Shown one piece after another: positions 1-9,138 of a DNA stretch of 64,000 nucleotides. The stretch lies in NCBI GenBank assembly GCA_963669435.1, contig OY770025.1, forward strand, positions 4,092,001 through 4,156,000, read 5' to 3'. Every line of letters begins with the position of its first letter. Positions within the stretch are counted from its first letter, which is position 1. A program made the position numbers and the translations under genes. The notes under the pieces are model-generated. The model saw only the letters and a program-made list of their open reading frames with translations, did no database searches and was not told the origin of the DNA. Source of the DNA: CALJFL01 sp963669435. GTDB lineage: Bacteria; Pseudomonadota; Gammaproteobacteria; Pseudomonadales; Halieaceae.

Positions 1-1368
1 GCGGGTCCTGCGGATAAGCAGGGAGAGTTGCGGCCGTCAGACCGCATTGTCGCGGTGGGTCAAGGTGAGAGCGGCCCGTTGGAAGATGTGATCGGTTGGC
101 GCCTTGACGAGGTTGTTGACCTGATCAGGGGCCCCAAGGACTCCACCGTGCGCCTGGAGGTTATTCCCGCGAAATCAAAAGCCTCTGATGAACACAAGAT
201 CATCACCATTGTGCGCAACAAGGTGAAGTTGGAAGAGCAGTCCGCGCAGAAAGAAATTATTGAGGTTCCCAGTGGCGACGATACGCTGAAAATCGGCGTC
301 ATTGATATCCCCGCTTTTTACATCGATTTTGATGCCATGCGTCGTGGTGAAAAGGACTACAAGAGCACCACGCGCGATGTGAAGGTATTGCTCGAGGAAC
401 TGCAGGCCGAAAACGTAGACGGACTGATTGTTGATCTTCGGAACAATGGTGGTGGATCACTGCAGGAAGCCAACGAGCTCACCGGCTTGTTTATCGAGTA
501 CGGCCCCACTGTGCAAATCCGTCATTCTTCTCGCCGTGTGTGGCGCGATGGTAAGCGCTTGCGCAGTGATTATTATGATGGCCCCCTGGTGGTACTGATT
601 AACCGTATGAGCGCCTCTGCTTCGGAAATCTTTGCCGGTGCCATCCAGGACTACGAGCGCGGCATCATTGTGGGCGACCGCTCTTTCGGTAAAGGCACCG
701 TACAGACACTGGTACCGCTGACTGAGGGGCAGCTCAAGCTGACCGAGTCAAAGTTCTACCGGATATCCGGTGATAGCACCCAGCACCGCGGTGTGGTGCC
801 GGATGTGGCCTTCCCCTCTCTCTACGACCCTGATCAAATTGGCGAGAGTTCATTAGACCATGCCCTGAACTGGGACCAGATCAATCCGGTGCGGCACAAG
901 CGCTACAACGACCTGGCACCCCTGTTGCCGGAGTTAACATCGGCCTTTAATACCCGTAGCGACACCAACCCAGACTTGATCTATCTGCGGGACTCGGTCG
1001 CGTTGGCGGAGCAGGCGCGCAATGTCGAGTCGATCCCTCTGCAGGAAAAGGCCAGACTGGCTTTGCGTGAAGACCAGAAAGCCAAGGCCCTGGATATTGA
1101 AAATAAGCGCCGCAAGGCCAAGGGTGAAGAACTGCTGGCATCCATCGACGACCTGTATGCCGATGAGGATGATGAGGCCGAGACTGAAGATCAGTCTGCC
1201 GAAGACGCAGAGAACGGTAGCGATACGTTGGCCGCTGCAGACACCGAAAGCGATGACGCGGAAGAGGAACCTGACCTGCTATTGACCGAGGCCGGCAATG
1301 TACTGGCTGACACGCTCAGTATCAAGCGACAGGCCTTTGCTGTTAACACGCCCGCCGAGTCCGACTAG
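1..1368 (+). CDS. prc: Carboxy-terminal processing protease Prc/Tsp (5' end outside window)
   Basis: Periplasmic serine protease of family S41 that degrades proteins from unstructured C-termini. The frame is open from base 1, so the gene begins upstream of the window; an internal TTG at 28 is not a real start. The visible part begins inside the PDZ domain (LRPSDRIVAVGQ). It continues with the protease core, where the Ser/Lys dyad is visible: the middle Ser of SASASEIFAGA (codon 616-618) and the Lys of SFGKGTVQ (codon 691-693), 25 residues apart as in E. coli Prc. The C-terminal 150 residues are the Tsp-type extension, ending in a very acidic Asp/Glu-rich stretch. The stop codon interlocks with that of convergent cysG. 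The call is secure; only the N-terminus is missing. Confidence 0.93.
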   Translation, partial: AGPADKQGELRPSDRIVAVGQGESGPLEDVIGWRLDEVVDLIRGPKDSTVRLEVIPAKSKASDEHKIITIVRNKVKLEEQSAQKEIIEVPSGDDTLKIGVIDIPAFYIDFDAMRRGEKDYKSTTRDVKVLLEELQAENVDGLIVDLRNNGGGSLQEANELTGLFIEYGPTVQIRHSSRRVWRDGKRLRSDYYDGPLVVLINRMSASASEIFAGAIQDYERGIIVGDRSFGKGTVQTLVPLTEGQLKLTESKFYRISGDSTQHRGVVPDVAFPSLYDPDQIGESSLDHALNWDQINPVRHKRYNDLAPLLPELTSAFNTRSDTNPDLIYLRDSVALAEQARNVESIPLQEKARLALREDQKAKALDIENKRRKAKGEELLASIDDLYADEDDEAETEDQSAEDAENGSDTLAAADTESDDAEEEPDLLLTEAGNVLADTLSIKRQAFAVNTPAESD

Positions 1369-2765
1369 GCTCCGCCTTCCTGTTCACCGGAGAACCACGC
1401 CAGGCCGCGCTCGGCCAGGCTGACCACGTCGCCCACGATGATCAGGGTGGGCCCGTGGGCTTCTTCACGTTTTACCACTTCAGCCATGTTTTCCAGTGTA
1501 CCGGTGAGCACGCGCTGCTCCGGCTGGGTGCCCTTCTCCACCAGTGCTACCGGCGTGTCCGCACGTCGCCCGTGAGCGCGTAGCTGGCGGCATATCTCTT
1601 CGAGGCTGAGCAATCCCATGTAAAAAACGAGCGTCTCGTTTTCAGCTTCACACTGGCTCCAGTCGATATTCAGTTTGCCCTGCTTGGTGTGTCCGGCGAG
1701 CATGCGCACGGACTGGGCATAATCCCGGTGGGTTAAAGGAATGCCGGCATAGCAGGCTGCCCCACTGGCCGCGGTAATGCCCGGTACAACCTGGAATGGA
1801 ATCCCGTGTTGCGCGAGCAACTCGATCTCCTCGCCGCCCCGGCCGAAGATGAAAGGGTCGCCGCCTTTCAGGCGGATTACCCGCTTGCCTGACAGGGCCA
1901 GGTCGAGCAACAGCTGATTAATCTGGTCCTGGGGTAAGCTGTGCTCCGCCCGGCGTTTGCCCACGTAGATGCGTTCTGCATCGCGGCGAGCCATATCGAC
2001 AATAGCCGGGGCGACCAGGCGGTCATAGAGCACCACATCAGCAGCCTGTAGCAGGCGCATCGCCTTGAAGGTCATCAGGTCCGGGTCGCCTGGGCCGGCG
2101 CCCACCAGGTAGACTTCCCCCACAGCTTGAGTACCTGTTTCTTCAAGCTGCTGGGTGAGTAACCGTTCTGCCTCGTTTTCCTTTCCGGACAGGAACAGGT
2201 TGGCGACCGGGCCGTTGATAATCGTTTCCCAAAATCCCCGGCGAATATCTTCCTCAGGAATGGCTTCCTTGACTCGCTCTCGCAGTTCACCCGCCCAGCG
2301 CGCCAGCCGACCGTAACCGGCCGGCACCATCTGTTCAAGTTTGCGCCGCCAAAGCCTGGCCAGAACGGGGCTGGTGCCACCACTGGAAATAGCAAACACC
2401 AGCGGTGAACGGTCGACAATCGACGGAAAGATAAACGTGCAAAGCGGTGGGTTATCTACCACATTCACCGGGATATTGTCGGCGCGGCAATCCTGGTAAA
2501 CCTGCTTGTTGACGGTCTCGTTACTGGTTGCCGCCACGGTGATATCGACACCGTTGACGTCGTCGGACTGATAAACCCGTTGCTGCCAGGACCCGTTGTT
2601 GTCTTTGAGTAACGAGCCAAGCTCATCGGTGATGTCGGGGGCCACCACCTTGAGGCGAGCACCCGCCGCCACCAACAGGCGCGCCTTGCGTGTGGCAACG
2701 GTGCCGCCACCTACCAGCAGTACCGGCGCGTCCTGTAAGCGCAGGGAAACCGGCAGGTAGTCCAT
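1365..2765 (-). CDS. cysG: Sirohaem synthase CysG (trifunctional)
   Basis: Makes sirohaem, the sulfite/nitrite reductase cofactor, from uroporphyrinogen III. The N-terminal half is the NAD-dependent precorrin-2 dehydrogenase/ferrochelatase, with the Rossmann motif VLLVGGGTVATRKARLL and the SSGGTSPVLARL segment. The C-terminal half is the SAM-dependent uroporphyrinogen methyltransferase, with VGAGPGDPDLMTFKA and GGDPFIFGRGGEE. At 466 residues it is full length. The ATG at 2765 is chosen because it lies one base after the serS stop and gives the family start MDYLPVSLRL; upstream in-frame codons lie inside serS. It follows serS on the same strand, so the two are probably co-transcribed. Confidence 0.95.
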   Translation of the reverse strand: MDYLPVSLRLQDAPVLLVGGGTVATRKARLLVAAGARLKVVAPDITDELGSLLKDNNGSWQQRVYQSDDVNGVDITVAATSNETVNKQVYQDCRADNIPVNVVDNPPLCTFIFPSIVDRSPLVFAISSGGTSPVLARLWRRKLEQMVPAGYGRLARWAGELRERVKEAIPEEDIRRGFWETIINGPVANLFLSGKENEAERLLTQQLEETGTQAVGEVYLVGAGPGDPDLMTFKAMRLLQAADVVLYDRLVAPAIVDMARRDAERIYVGKRRAEHSLPQDQINQLLLDLALSGKRVIRLKGGDPFIFGRGGEEIELLAQHGIPFQVVPGITAASGAACYAGIPLTHRDYAQSVRMLAGHTKQGKLNIDWSQCEAENETLVFYMGLLSLEEICRQLRAHGRRADTPVALVEKGTQPEQRVLTGTLENMAEVVKREEAHGPTLIIVGDVVSLAERGLAWFSGEQEGGA

Positions 2766-2766
2766 C

Positions 2767-4065
2767 TCATCCGCCCAGTTGCCGGGTGCCGGCCATATAG
2801 GGCGCGAGAGCCTCGGGCACGCGGACGGAGCCGTCGGCCTGCTGGTAGTTCTCAAGGATGGCTACCAGGGTGCGACCCACCGCCAATCCGGAACCGTTGA
2901 GGGTATGCAGTAACTCGGGTTTGCCGGTCTCCGGATTACGCCAGCGCGCCTGCATACGTCGGGCCTGGTAATCGCCGAAGTTACTGCAGCTGGAGATTTC
3001 CCGGTAGGTATTCTGGGCAGGCAACCAGACTTCGAGGTCATAGGTTTTCTGTGAGGCGAAACCGATGTCTCCGCCGCAAAGTATCACCTTCCGGTAGGGC
3101 AGCTCCAGCAATCGCAAGACCGCTTCGGCGTGACCCGTTAACTCCTCTAATGCCTGCGCCGACTGCTGGGGCCGAACAAATTGCACGAGTTCCACTTTCT
3201 CAAACTGGTGCTGTCTGATCATGCCGCGGGTATCACGACCATAGCTGCCCGCTTCACTGCGAAAACAGGGCGTATGGCTGGCAAACTTCAATCCGTCTGT
3301 GCCGAGTTCCGCATCATCGAACACGCGGTCACGCCCTATATTGGTGACTGGCACCTCGGCAGTGGGAATCAGGTAGTAGCCCTGGTCACCCTGCAGTTTG
3401 AACAGATCCTCCTCAAACTTGGGCAACTGCCCCGTGCCGCGGAGCGAATCGCTGTTGACGATGTAGGGTACGTAAATTTCCCGGTAACCGTGCTCCGCGA
3501 TATGTGCATTTAACATCAACTGAATCAAGGCCCGGTGCAGACGTGCGAGTTCACCGTACATCACGGTGAAGCGGCTGCCGGTAATTTTTCCGGCTGATTC
3601 TGCATCCAACTGGCCAATGCCCTCGCCCAGTTCGACATGGTCTTTAGGCGCAAAGTCGAAAGCGGTGGGCTCGCCCCAGCGATCTATTTCTACATTGTCC
3701 TCCTCGCTGGCGCCCTCGGGTACATCGGCGTCGGGCAAGTTAGGTACTGCCAACAACAATTCTTCAATCTCGCCCTGAACGGTTTTTGCCTCAGCGGTAG
3801 CCGCATCAATCTGCTCGGCAATGTCGGCGAGGATCTCGTTTACCTGCGCCTTTGCTTCATCGACACTCATGCCCTGCCCGACAAGTTCACCAATCTTCTT
3901 TGAGGCCTGCTTGCGCTGGGCCAGCAGGTTCTGGCTGTTGACGTCGGCGGTCTTGCGACGTGCATCCAACTCGGTAAAAGCGCCGACATTGAATTCAAAA
4001 CCGCGTTTTTTCAGTGCGGCGGCTATCGCATCAGGATCCTGCCGCACTGCCTTAATGTCTAACAT
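2767..4065 (-). CDS. serS: Seryl-tRNA synthetase
   Basis: Cytoplasmic class II aminoacyl-tRNA synthetase that charges tRNA-Ser (and tRNA-Sec if present). It starts with the conserved MLDIKAVRQDPDAIAAALKKRG and has the N-terminal coiled-coil arm at about residues 25-105. Class II motif 2 is visible as PCFRSEAGSYGRDTRG, followed by the serine-site region. Motif 3 is LNGSGLAVGRTLVAILENYQ near the C-terminus. The length of 432 residues is normal. It sits between crcB (40 bp upstream on the same strand) and cysG (1 bp downstream), an arrangement known from Pseudomonas. Confidence 0.97.
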   Translation of the reverse strand: MLDIKAVRQDPDAIAAALKKRGFEFNVGAFTELDARRKTADVNSQNLLAQRKQASKKIGELVGQGMSVDEAKAQVNEILADIAEQIDAATAEAKTVQGEIEELLLAVPNLPDADVPEGASEEDNVEIDRWGEPTAFDFAPKDHVELGEGIGQLDAESAGKITGSRFTVMYGELARLHRALIQLMLNAHIAEHGYREIYVPYIVNSDSLRGTGQLPKFEEDLFKLQGDQGYYLIPTAEVPVTNIGRDRVFDDAELGTDGLKFASHTPCFRSEAGSYGRDTRGMIRQHQFEKVELVQFVRPQQSAQALEELTGHAEAVLRLLELPYRKVILCGGDIGFASQKTYDLEVWLPAQNTYREISSCSNFGDYQARRMQARWRNPETGKPELLHTLNGSGLAVGRTLVAILENYQQADGSVRVPEALAPYMAGTRQLGG

Positions 4066-4104
4066 CTTGGTATTTCCTGTTACCGGTGAGCGTTTTCGCT
4101 CACG

Positions 4105-4479
4105 TCAAATCAATATCCGTGTTGCCTGGATGGCTGCGCCGGCTGCAATTACGCAGAGCACTGCACTACCGATCATGTAGGCCAGTGCATGGGTGGCATG
4201 CCCCGATTCCCACAACTGTATGGCCTCAAGGGAAAAGGTCGAAAACGTGGTGAAAGCGCCGAGGAACCCGACCATCAATACGCCTCGCCAGTCCGGATGA
4301 ATCAGGCTCTTTTCGATCAACACGAAAATAACGCCAATCGCCGCGGATCCCACCATGTTGACCAGCATGGTGCCCATGGGCCAGTGACCTTGCCAGAGAC
4401 TGTGGACCCAGTTGGCCAGCAGATACCGACTCACAGCACCTCCAGCGCCCCCCAGGGCGATAAATAACAGGTACTTCAT
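4105..4479 (-). CDS. crcB: Fluoride ion channel CrcB/Fluc
   Basis: Small inner-membrane protein that forms dual-topology dimers and exports fluoride. Its 124 residues contain four hydrophobic segments and the family signatures GGAGGAVSRYLL near the N-terminus, the Asn-containing NMVGS, and GFLGAFTTFSTFS in the third helix. These include the Phe residues lining the fluoride pathway in characterised Fluc proteins. ATG 4479 follows a GGAGGAGG ribosome-binding site. Upstream on the same strand lies 124 bp to the rarA stop. I looked there for a fluoride riboswitch and did not find one, so regulation probably follows the operon or a local promoter. Confidence 0.94.
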   Translation of the reverse strand: MKYLLFIALGGAGGAVSRYLLANWVHSLWQGHWPMGTMLVNMVGSAAIGVIFVLIEKSLIHPDWRGVLMVGFLGAFTTFSTFSLEAIQLWESGHATHALAYMIGSAVLCVIAAGAAIQATRILI

Positions 4480-4603
4480 GGCGGATGCTGCCTCCTCCAG
4501 CAGGCGCGTATTGTACGGGATTTGGACGGGGCGCGCATGGTCGGTGCGCCGATCGCCGGGTCAAGCGGAGGACGGCTGCGATCGGCTATGTATGTCGTAT
4601 CAG

Positions 4604-5944
4604 TTAGCCGTAACGCTTGTCCGCAGCGGCTTGATCCAGGGCGCGTAACTCGCGCAGTTTCTGGCCGATCTTGACCTCCAGCCCGCGTTCAGTCGGAAAG
4701 TAGTATTGGCGGTCTTTCAAGGCCTCGGGGAAGTAATTTTCCCCCGCCGCAAAGGCGCCCTCTTCATCATGCGCGTAACGGTACTCGGCCCCGTGATCCA
4801 TAGACTTCATGAGTTGGGTCGGGGCATTGCGCAGGTGTAGCGGAACCTCCTGGGTACTGCCCTCTGCCACGTCAGCGGTAGCGGCCTTGAACGCGGTGTA
4901 CACGGCATTGCTTTTTGGCGCACTGGCGAGGTACACAATGGCCTGGGCAATGGCCAACTCACCTTCCGGGCTCCCCAGACGTTCCTGGACCTGCCAGGCA
5001 TCGAGACAGAGACTTAGTCCACGGGGGTCGGCATTGCCTATGTCCTCGCTGGCCATGCGCACAACCCGCCTTGCCAAGTACAGGGGATCACAGCCTCCGT
5101 CCAGCATGCGGCAAAACCAGTACAGTGCCGCGTCGGGTGAGCTACCACGCACCGCTTTGTGCAAGGCGCTGATCTGGTCGTAAAACAGGTCACCTCCCTT
5201 GTCAAAGCGCCGTAGGGAGGCCTGTAGTACTTCTTCAAGAGTCTGCTCATTGATAACGGACTTGCCATCGATCTCGGGTGCCAGGTCGGCCGCCAACTCC
5301 AGCAGGTTAAGGGCCTTGCGCGCGTCACCGTCAGCGGCAGCGGTAATCTGGCGCAGGTGCTCCGGCGCAATGTGAACTTCAATGTCGAGTGCATCAATAC
5401 CGCGCGCCAGTACGCCGCCGATGTCGTCTTCTTCCAGCGCCCGCAATTTATAAACGCGCGCCCGAGACAGGAGCGCATTATTGAGTTCAAAGGAGGGGTT
5501 TTCGGTGGTGGCGCCGATAAAGATTACGGTGCCATCTTCCACAAACGGCAAAAAGGCGTCTTGCTGGGATTTATTGAAGCGGTGCACCTCGTCCACAAAT
5601 AACACGGTGTCACGCCCCAGGGCCTTCTGCTGTTGCGCCTGGGCCACCGCCTCGCGAATTTCCTTCACCCCGGCCAAAACTGCTGAAAGCTGGATAAAAA
5701 GCGCGTCAGCACGATCAGCAGCCATGCGCGCTAATGTCGTCTTGCCGACCCCGGGCGGGCCCCAGAACACCATGGAATGCAGTTGTCCGCTTTCAATGGC
5801 TTGCCTGAGCGGTTTTCCAGCTCCGAGAATGTGTTGCTGTCCGGCGTAGTCCTGTAGCTGTGTCGGCCTTAGTCTGGCGGCCAGCGGTTGATAGCCTGCT
5901 CGCTCGGAGTCACCGACGGGAGAGGAGAAAAGATCATTGTTCAT
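4604..5944 (-). CDS. rarA: Replication-associated recombination protein A (AAA+ ATPase RarA/MgsA)
   Basis: AAA+ ATPase related to the clamp loader, acting at stalled replication forks (WRNIP1/Mgs1 family). Motifs seen are Walker A GPPGVGKTTLARM, Walker B VLFVDEVHRFNK and sensor 1 GATTENPSFELN, with the C-terminal MgsA tetramerisation region after residue 260. ATG 5944 gives 446 residues starting MNNDLF, matching the E. coli protein in length. It overlaps the 3' end of lolA by 11 bases, pointing to translational coupling. The longer in-frame extension upstream lies wholly in lolA and is rejected. Confidence 0.95.
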   Translation of the reverse strand: MNNDLFSSPVGDSERAGYQPLAARLRPTQLQDYAGQQHILGAGKPLRQAIESGQLHSMVFWGPPGVGKTTLARMAADRADALFIQLSAVLAGVKEIREAVAQAQQQKALGRDTVLFVDEVHRFNKSQQDAFLPFVEDGTVIFIGATTENPSFELNNALLSRARVYKLRALEEDDIGGVLARGIDALDIEVHIAPEHLRQITAAADGDARKALNLLELAADLAPEIDGKSVINEQTLEEVLQASLRRFDKGGDLFYDQISALHKAVRGSSPDAALYWFCRMLDGGCDPLYLARRVVRMASEDIGNADPRGLSLCLDAWQVQERLGSPEGELAIAQAIVYLASAPKSNAVYTAFKAATADVAEGSTQEVPLHLRNAPTQLMKSMDHGAEYRYAHDEEGAFAAGENYFPEALKDRQYYFPTERGLEVKIGQKLRELRALDQAAADKRYG

Positions 5945-6557
5945 AGTAGAACAGGTCGGCGCCGGGGGGCGGCGAGAAAGCAAAGTCGCTCTCTGTGAGG
6001 CTTGCGGTGCTGTCGAGATTGAGAAGCGCAATGTTAACGTTCTGATCGAGGTTGTCGGTGATCTCCATTGCCTGCAATTCCTCGCCGCTAAATATCAGCA
6101 CAAGCTGTTGAAAACCGGCGCCTTCCTGTTTGGGTACGAGTAAAAACTGACCCTCGCCAGGCCTGCTAATGGTGAAGCGTTGCTGCAACACATCGGCCCT
6201 GCCACCCAGTACCTGCAGCGGGGAAAACTCGATATTGTCGGTAATCGGCCTGCGGGTGACGGTTTCGAGGTCGCGATCGTGGTGCCACAGGAATTCAGGA
6301 TTGGCGATGATTAACTGGCTGTCGGGAGCGTAGATTTCCCAGGCAAAGAAATCGGGGCGCAACAGTTTGAAGGTGCCCGAGCTCTGCGTTACGGCCGTTC
6401 CGGACTGATCATACTGGGTTTGCTCGAAACGACCCTGCAGGTGCTCAAGCTTTGCCAGCCGAGACCAGAGGTCATCAAAGGCACTGATTTCTTCGGACTT
6501 CAGGGCGCCCACTGCCAGGCATAGCCCCAGTCCTACTACCAGGAGAATTCGTTTCAT
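5934..6557 (-). CDS. lolA: Outer-membrane lipoprotein carrier LolA
   Basis: Periplasmic chaperone that carries lipoproteins from LolCDE to LolB at the outer membrane. The N-terminus (MKRILLVVGLGLCLAVGALKSEE) is a Sec signal peptide, and the mature part matches LolA with LQGRFEQTQYDQSGT early and the FAWEIYAPDSQLIIANPEFLW region. At 207 residues it is full length. It lies 12 bp after the ftsK stop and overlaps rarA, the order ftsK-lolA-rarA being standard in Pseudomonas and relatives. Confidence 0.93.
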   Translation of the reverse strand: MKRILLVVGLGLCLAVGALKSEEISAFDDLWSRLAKLEHLQGRFEQTQYDQSGTAVTQSSGTFKLLRPDFFAWEIYAPDSQLIIANPEFLWHHDRDLETVTRRPITDNIEFSPLQVLGGRADVLQQRFTISRPGEGQFLLVPKQEGAGFQQLVLIFSGEELQAMEITDNLDQNVNIALLNLDSTASLTESDFAFSPPPGADLFYYEQ

Positions 6558-6569
6558 GTGGTATCGCTA

Positions 6570-8918
6570 TCAGTCTTCTACGGGTGGCGGTGCAATCACT
6601 TCGCGCTGGCCATTGGAGCCCATTTCAGTGACTACCCCAGCTGCTTCCATGGACTCAATCAGGCGTGCCGCGCGATTGTAACCGATTCGCAACTTGCGCT
6701 GAACACTGGAGATGGATGCCCTGCGACTCTTGGTAACGTAGTGCACCGCCTCGTCATAAAGCGCATCGGCCTCACTATCTTCGTCCGTGGATTCTCCCTG
6801 GAGTTCCCCGGGCGTCACCGGCGTACTACTGCCCTCGTCGAGCAGGCCTTCAATATAGGAAGGTTCTCCGCGCCGCTTCCAGTCTGCCACCACGCGGTGC
6901 ACTTCGTCGTCGGAACAGAAGGCACCGTGCACGCGATTGGGCACACCGGAGCCAGGGGGAAGATAGAGCATGTCGCCGTGTCCGAGTAGTTGCTCTGCCC
7001 CGCCCTGGTCCAGAATGGTTCTGGAGTCGACTTTGGAACTGACCTGGAAGGCAATACGCGTGGGGACGTTGGCCTTGATCAGGCCGGTAATTACATCGAC
7101 GGAAGGTCGCTGGGTTGCCAATATCAGGTGAATACCGGCTGCACGGGCTTTCTGCGCGATGCGAGCGATCAGTTGTTCCACCTTTTTGCCGACGATCATC
7201 ATCATGTCGGCAAATTCATCAATCACCACCACGATGGCGGGCAGGCGCTCCAGGTTGGGTGGCGTTTGTTCTTCGTCGGTTTCAGCAAAAATTGGATCCG
7301 GTGTCCACAGCGGGTCGGCAATCGGGGTGCCGGCTTTTTCGGCATCCGTCACTTTCTTGTTGTATCCAGACAGGTTGCGCACACCCAGGGCTGCCATCAG
7401 CTTGTAACGCCGCTCCATTTCCGCAACACACCAACGCAGGCCGTTGGCGGCGTCTTTCATATCGGTAATCACCGGTGTGAGCAGGTGAGGAATGCCGTCG
7501 TATACCGACAGTTCCAGCATCTTCGGGTCTACCAGGATGAGGCGCACATCCGCAGGGCTGGACTTGTAGAGCAAGCTCAGCAACATGGCATTCACGCCCA
7601 CGGATTTACCAGAGCCGGTGGTGCCCGCGACCAATAAGTGCGGCATTTTTGCCAGGTCCGCGACCACCGGCTGGCCTGAAATGTCGTGTCCAAGCGCCAG
7701 GGTGAGTGGCGACTTGGACATATCGAAGGCCTTGGAAGACAGGACCTCGCGGAAGTTCACTACCTCGCGATCTTCGTTGGGGATTTCGATCCCGACCACA
7801 CTCTTGCCCGGAATGACTTCCACCACGCGCACCGATATCACCGCCAGCGAGCGGGCCAGGTCTTTGGCCAGGTTGGAGATACGAGACACTTTCACGCCGG
7901 GAGCGGGCTGGATTTCAAAGCGGGTGATTACCGGACCTGGATAGACGGCGGTCACTTCCGCGGTTACACCAAAGTCAGCCAGCTTGAGTTCCAACAATTT
8001 CGACAGCCCTTCCAGGGCGTCCTTGGAAAAACCCTTGGTTGGGTCCTTAACCTCTGCATCAAGCAATTCAAGGTGTGGCAACTCGCCGGTGACCGGAGCC
8101 TCGAACAAGGGCTGTTGCTTTTCTTTCTCGACCCGCTCGCTTTTTTCGACCGGCGCTTTCAGGGGCTTGATTTTAGGGGGTTTACGCTTTTTCTCTTTTT
8201 CGACATGTTCCGTGATAACCACCGCACGTGCTTCAACCTGCCGGTCGCGCTCGCGTTTATCCCGGAACTCGTCGATAGTCCCCTGTACCCACGTTCGGCT
8301 GCGCGTGAAGGCCGCCATGCTCCAGGCACCCAGGGTTTCCATGAGCTTTAGCCAGCTCAGGTCAGTAAATATGGTGATGCCGAACAGGAACACGGCCAGC
8401 AGGATTAAGCGGCTCCCAATGGCACTAAAGGCAGTGGTAAAAGCACTGCCGATGGCCTGGCCCAGTATGCCTCCGGCGCCCTGTGGCAGACCCGAATGGC
8501 CCAGATCGTTCATTGCCGCCAGCGCGGTACCGGCAATCATCACCAGTACCAGGCCCAGCGCGCGGATGCCAAACGTCAGCCAATCAAAGGGAGGTGCCTC
8601 CTCGCGGGCGATGAGGATGGCAATGGCCCGGTAGGCGAGTAGCAGGGGAAACAGGTAGGCGGCGTAACCTACCAGTGAGAAGAACACGTCCGACATCCAC
8701 GCGCCGGTGGGCCCGCCCATGTTCTCGATGCGAGTACCTGCGCCGGTGCCCGACCACCCCGGATCGCTAGCGCTGTAGCTCAGCAGTGCCAGTAGCATGT
8801 ACAGGCAGATAGCGCTGACGCCGATGAAAGCACCCTCTCGCAGTCTTGGACCGAGGATATGTTCAGTTTTTGCCGCGCTTTGCCCCGCGCTTTTCTTATC
8901 TTTCCTGGCCGTGGCCAT
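6570..8918 (-). CDS. ftsK: DNA translocase FtsK
   Basis: Septum-anchored DNA pump that clears the chromosome at division and activates XerCD at dif. Its 782 residues comprise an N-terminal part with four membrane segments (about residues 30-200), a short charged linker (about 200-290), the motor with Walker A AGTTGSGKSVGVNAML and Walker B VVVIDEFADMMM, and a C-terminal gamma winged-helix that binds KOPS sites (SRRASISSVQRKLRIGYNRA). The linker is far shorter than in E. coli FtsK, as is usual for Pseudomonas-type proteins. It is divergent from trxB across 220 bp. Confidence 0.96.
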   Translation of the reverse strand: MATARKDKKSAGQSAAKTEHILGPRLREGAFIGVSAICLYMLLALLSYSASDPGWSGTGAGTRIENMGGPTGAWMSDVFFSLVGYAAYLFPLLLAYRAIAILIAREEAPPFDWLTFGIRALGLVLVMIAGTALAAMNDLGHSGLPQGAGGILGQAIGSAFTTAFSAIGSRLILLAVFLFGITIFTDLSWLKLMETLGAWSMAAFTRSRTWVQGTIDEFRDKRERDRQVEARAVVITEHVEKEKKRKPPKIKPLKAPVEKSERVEKEKQQPLFEAPVTGELPHLELLDAEVKDPTKGFSKDALEGLSKLLELKLADFGVTAEVTAVYPGPVITRFEIQPAPGVKVSRISNLAKDLARSLAVISVRVVEVIPGKSVVGIEIPNEDREVVNFREVLSSKAFDMSKSPLTLALGHDISGQPVVADLAKMPHLLVAGTTGSGKSVGVNAMLLSLLYKSSPADVRLILVDPKMLELSVYDGIPHLLTPVITDMKDAANGLRWCVAEMERRYKLMAALGVRNLSGYNKKVTDAEKAGTPIADPLWTPDPIFAETDEEQTPPNLERLPAIVVVIDEFADMMMIVGKKVEQLIARIAQKARAAGIHLILATQRPSVDVITGLIKANVPTRIAFQVSSKVDSRTILDQGGAEQLLGHGDMLYLPPGSGVPNRVHGAFCSDDEVHRVVADWKRRGEPSYIEGLLDEGSSTPVTPGELQGESTDEDSEADALYDEAVHYVTKSRRASISSVQRKLRIGYNRAARLIESMEAAGVVTEMGSNGQREVIAPPPVED

Positions 8919-8974
8919 AGATATTTACCCAAACGCCCCTAAACGTTTTGCATCTGCGAGTATTTTGCCTTTAT

Positions 8975-8991
8975 TTTGTATAAATTACAAA
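8975..8991. promoter_or_regulatory. Dyad TTTGTA-N5-TACAAA in the ftsK/trxB divergent region
   Basis: A perfect 6+6 bp inverted repeat in an AT-rich patch 57-73 bp upstream of the ftsK start. The size and symmetry suit a transcription-factor operator. Which factor binds is unknown; the rest of the 220-bp intergenic region is non-coding. Confidence 0.3.
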
Positions 8992-9025
8992 GGGTTACGC
9001 GATCTTTTTAGAAATACCCTAGTCT

Positions 9026-9055
9026 TTGCAGAGGTCGGCCCCTTTAAATTACTAT
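9026..9055 (+). promoter_or_regulatory. Candidate sigma-70 promoter for trxB
   Basis: TTGCAG (9026-9031) and TACTAT (9050-9055) separated by 18 bp lie 84 bp upstream of the trxB ATG, in the right orientation. The match to consensus is only partial. The ribosome-binding site AAGGAAG sits just ahead of the ATG at 9139. Confidence 0.25.
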
Positions 9056-9138
9056 ATCACGCCTCCATCTAGTTCTGGTGGTCGGTAGCGGCAGTATTTA
9101 GCCGTGCCGTCGAAGGCAATCAAAAGGAAGCGATTTAC

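Noticed and set aside
4480..4603. Possible fluoride riboswitch ahead of crcB
   Set aside because: I could not find the conserved GGCGATGG and CCGCC/CTGATGA-type segments on the minus strand.
7686..8351. 221-codon rightward open frame opposite ftsK
   Set aside because: Shadow of ftsK in a complementary frame.
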